From Rhodospirillales bacterium BBD 1991-14 (GTDB lineage: Bacteria; Pseudomonadota; Alphaproteobacteria; Kiloniellales; Kiloniellaceae), in assembly GCA_001657395.1 (NCBI GenBank), contig LYSY01000006.1, positions 186,001 through 250,000 on the forward strand: a DNA stretch of 64,000 nt, read 5' to 3'. Shown here in pieces: positions 61,885 to 64,000 of this stretch. Numbering within the stretch: position 1 is the first letter of the stretch; each line of letters starts with the position of its first letter. The notes under the pieces were generated by a model. The model was not told the origin of the DNA. It did not search any database and saw only the letters and a list, made by a program, of their open reading frames with translations. Both the position numbers and the translations under genes were made by a program.

Positions 61885-63687
61885 CCGTTTCTCGTAGAGC
61901 CCCTCCAGCACCGGGCCATAGGCTTCCCGGATCTTGTGGCGCCGGATCTTCAGGGTCGGGGTCATCATGTGGTTCTCGACGGTGAAGGCCTCCGGCAGGA
62001 TGGCGAAGCGGCGGATCTTCTCCAAGGGCGAAAGCTCGCCGTTGACCTTGTCGACCACCGCGCCAACGGCGGCGCGGAAGTCCGGGTCTTCGGCCAGGGC
62101 CGCCTGGTCCGCCGGCTTGCCGTTTTGTTTGGCCCAGCCGGAGAGGAACTCTTCATCGGGCACCAGCACGGCCACCAGGTTGGGGCGCTTGTCGCCGTAG
62201 ACCATGGCCTGGGTGATCTCGGTCTGCAGCGTCAGGATGCCCTCGACGCGCGCAGGGGAGACGTTGTCGCCGCCCGATAGGACGATGATGTCCTTCTTGC
62301 GGTCGGTGATGATGAGATAGCCGTCGTCATCGATCTTGCCGATGTCGCCGGTGTGCAGCCAGCCGTCCTTCAGCGCCAACGCCGTTGCCTCCTCGTCGCG
62401 CCAGTAGCCGTTCATCACCAGTTCGCCGCGAATCAGGATCTCGCCATCCTCGGCGATCTTGGCTTCAACGCCCGTGAAGGGCGGGCCGACGGTGTGGAGC
62501 TTCACTTTCCATGGCGGGTTGGCCGAGACGACGGGCGCGGTCTCGGTCTGTCCGTAGCCCTGCAGGATCGGCAGGCCCAGAGCCGTGAAAAACAGCCCGA
62601 TGTCGAAATTGAGCGCCGCGCCGCCGGAAACGATCGCCTTGATCCGCCCGCCGAAGCGCTCGCGGATCTTTTTGCGCACCAGCCTTTCGAGGAAGAAGTC
62701 CTGGATGCGGTCGAGAAGGGTGAGTTTTTCCGGCGCAAGGTAGCGGCGGCGCCCGATTTCCTCGGCCTTGGCGAAGAGCCTGGCCTTGAAGCCGCCCTGC
62801 TTGTCGATGCCGCGGCGGATCTTCAGGTGCATGGACTCGTAGAGCCGCGGGACGGCGGTCAGGATCGTCGGCCGTGCCTCGCCCAGATTGCGAAGCAGGT
62901 GCTCGACACCCTCGGAGTAATAGATCTCCGCGCCGATCGTCATGGGAAAGAACTGGCCGGCGGTATGTTCGTAGGCATGGGACAGCGGCAGGAAGCAGAG
63001 AAAGACCTCATGGCCGAGGCCGACCTTGACCAGCAGGTCATAGGCGCCCATGCAGTTGCACAGTATCGCACCATGGCTGAGCATGACGCCGCGTGGCACG
63101 CCGCCGGTCCCGGAGGTGTAGATGATGCAGGCCGTGTCGCCGCGTTCGGCCACGGCTGCGTAGTCTTCGACATCGTCGGGCAGGGCGCGCCCGCGCTCCA
63201 TCACCGCGTCCCAGTTGTGGACCGCCTTGGGACCGGCCTGGCCCTGCTGCAGGTCCTCCATGGCAACGACCCAACGGCAGTCCGGGGCATCCAGGACGGC
63301 GGGCATCAGCTTCTTCGCCAGGGCCCGGGTGGACACGATGGCGCCAACGGCGCCACTGTTGCTGAGGAGATGCAGATGATCGCCGGGCAGGTTGGTGGTG
63401 TAGGCCGGCACGGTGATGCCGCCGGCCGCCATCACGGCGACATCGGCCACCAGCCATTCGGGGCGGTTCTCCGAGACCAGCACCACACGGTCGCCGCGCT
63501 CCAGCCCCAGATCGCGCAGGCCCCGGCTCAGGTCCTTGACCTGCTCGCTGACGGCAGCCCAGGTCTGCGGCCGGTAGGTGCCGTCCACCTTCGACCACAG
63601 AAAGTTCTTGTCGCGCCGCGCGGCCGCCTGCTCGAAGAACATCGCGGTCAGCGACGGCCAAGCCGTGAAATCCATATCGTCTCCCAT
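61879..63687 (-). CDS. Long-chain acyl-CoA synthetase (AMP-forming)
   Basis: A 602-residue protein from ATG 63,687. ATG 63,675 behind GGAGACGAT is equally good. The P-loop signature is IIYTSGTGGVPRGVMLSHG, followed by FLCFLPLSHAYEHTAGQFFP, LGLPILQGYGQTETAPVVSA and WLHTGDIGKIDDDGYLIITD with the D-x(6)-G-Y hinge, then ENHMMTPTLKIRRHKIREAY with the C-terminal lysine. It adenylates long-chain fatty acids and forms acyl-CoA, mostly for beta-oxidation. It stands alone, divergent from the next gene. Confidence 0.92.
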   Translation of the reverse strand: MGDDMDFTAWPSLTAMFFEQAAARRDKNFLWSKVDGTYRPQTWAAVSEQVKDLSRGLRDLGLERGDRVVLVSENRPEWLVADVAVMAAGGITVPAYTTNLPGDHLHLLSNSGAVGAIVSTRALAKKLMPAVLDAPDCRWVVAMEDLQQGQAGPKAVHNWDAVMERGRALPDDVEDYAAVAERGDTACIIYTSGTGGVPRGVMLSHGAILCNCMGAYDLLVKVGLGHEVFLCFLPLSHAYEHTAGQFFPMTIGAEIYYSEGVEHLLRNLGEARPTILTAVPRLYESMHLKIRRGIDKQGGFKARLFAKAEEIGRRRYLAPEKLTLLDRIQDFFLERLVRKKIRERFGGRIKAIVSGGAALNFDIGLFFTALGLPILQGYGQTETAPVVSANPPWKVKLHTVGPPFTGVEAKIAEDGEILIRGELVMNGYWRDEEATALALKDGWLHTGDIGKIDDDGYLIITDRKKDIIVLSGGDNVSPARVEGILTLQTEITQAMVYGDKRPNLVAVLVPDEEFLSGWAKQNGKPADQAALAEDPDFRAAVGAVVDKVNGELSPLEKIRRFAILPEAFTVENHMMTPTLKIRRHKIREAYGPVLEGLYEKRA

Positions 63688-63806
63688 GGGAAGCCTCGCC
63701 GCCCCTGCGCTGCGCCCTTATCCCGGTGTTTGCGCCGGTGACCGGCCAGAAACCCGTGACCAGTCCGAAACCCGATCCTGCGCCTTTATCCTTGGTTCTC
63801 CAGTAT

Positions 63807-63824
63807 TTGCGGTCTATATCGCAA
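63807..63824. promoter_or_regulatory. Inverted repeat in the divergent promoter
   Basis: TTGCG (63,807-63,811) and CGCAA (63,820-63,824) flank GTCTATAT, in the 206-base region between the acyl-CoA synthetase and the M3 peptidase gene. It may be a regulator site or overlap a -10 box (TATAT). Confidence 0.4.
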
Positions 63825-63893
63825 GGGGTCAAGTTGTTGTGTCGGCCGGATTTAGTAGTAGGGACCCTCACGGTCAAGCGCTGAGGTGGTGAC

Positions 63894-64000
63894 GTGGACG
63901 CAAAACCGGTAGTTGACGAGGCCTTGGGGGAACTTCCTGCCTGGGATCTGAGCGATCTCTACGGCGGGCCGGAGTCCGACCAACTGGGCCAGGACCTGAT
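63894..64000 (+). CDS. M3 family oligoendopeptidase, N-terminal fragment (runs off the right edge)
   Basis: A GTG at 63,894 behind GAGGTGGTGAC opens a frame that continues to the window end: MDAKPVVDEALGELPAWDLS, then DLYGGPESDQLGQDL. The LP-x-W-D-L-S-D-L-Y start matches PepF-type oligoendopeptidases of family M3, in which a zinc HEXXH motif comes much later. With only about 35 residues visible, the assignment rests on this short stretch. Confidence 0.65.
   Translation, partial: MDAKPVVDEALGELPAWDLSDLYGGPESDQLGQDL

Noticed and set aside
61593-61919. N-terminal extension of the PagL-like protein
   Set aside because: It would place the signal peptide in the middle of the protein and cross a tandem repeat; the GTG at 61,592 starts directly with the signal peptide.

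Overview
The window is one stretch of a high-GC alphaproteobacterial chromosome, most likely a free-living Rhodospirillales-type organism. The inference rests on the alternative-type L36 protein, GapR (DUF2312) and DUF1244 proteins, a malonate TRAP operon, a three-subunit nitrile-hydratase-like enzyme and a fused indolepyruvate oxidoreductase. No rRNA, intact tRNA, CRISPR array, transposase or integrase gene was seen.

Positions 1-12,500 are an accessory surface-polysaccharide region: the end of a heparinase II/III-like protein, three glycosyltransferases, an AsnB-type amidotransferase, ManC (GDP-mannose synthesis), an O-antigen ligase/polymerase-like membrane protein and two broken genes (an acyltransferase-3 and a transglutaminase-like protein). 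Long gene-poor gaps separate them. The region ends next to a short sequence resembling the 3' part of a tRNA (about 12,471-12,505), a plausible remnant attachment site marking an island edge.

Positions 13,000-20,800 carry an AraC regulator, a Baeyer-Villiger monooxygenase and a family VIII esterase/beta-lactamase (a likely ketone to ester/lactone to acid route), a GNAT acetyltransferase, a thiamine-diphosphate enzyme and a SAM methyltransferase. Positions 20,900-31,600 hold rpmJ with a clear promoter and terminator, glcDEF (glycolate oxidase), a DUF2817 peptidase-like protein, a TPR protein, a cupin, pyruvate kinase, a glycerate 2-kinase and an FCD/GntR regulator. The same PdhR/GlcC-type palindrome (TTGGT-N3-ACCAA) lies before glcD and before the regulator gene, suggesting one glycolate/glycerate regulon.

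Positions 31,600-41,500 contain a Nudix hydrolase, a DapA-family lyase/deaminase, a SemiSWEET-like transporter, an enoyl-reductase-like MDR protein, and the malonate operon matP-matQ-matM-matA-matB with a divergent GntR regulator. Positions 41,700-54,900 hold an orphan LpxA-like acyltransferase, a lipoprotein, a hydroxyproline-epimerase-like protein, a GMC oxidoreductase/aldo-keto reductase pair, an N-formylglutamate amidohydrolase/YbdK ligase pair, DUF1244, GapR preceded by a perfect DnaA box, a split three-gene nitrile hydratase/thiocyanate hydrolase cluster, a small membrane protein, a GNAT enzyme, a glutathione transferase and a DUF900 hydrolase.

Positions 55,000-64,000 hold a palindromic intergenic repeat and an aromatic amino-acid catabolism block (fused indolepyruvate ferredoxin oxidoreductase divergent from hpd and phhA), a PagL-like lipid A deacylase, a long-chain acyl-CoA synthetase and the start of an M3 oligopeptidase. 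The most interesting leads are the three-gene nitrile hydratase/thiocyanate hydrolase cluster and the shared operator that ties glcDEF to the glycerate kinase and pyruvate kinase genes.
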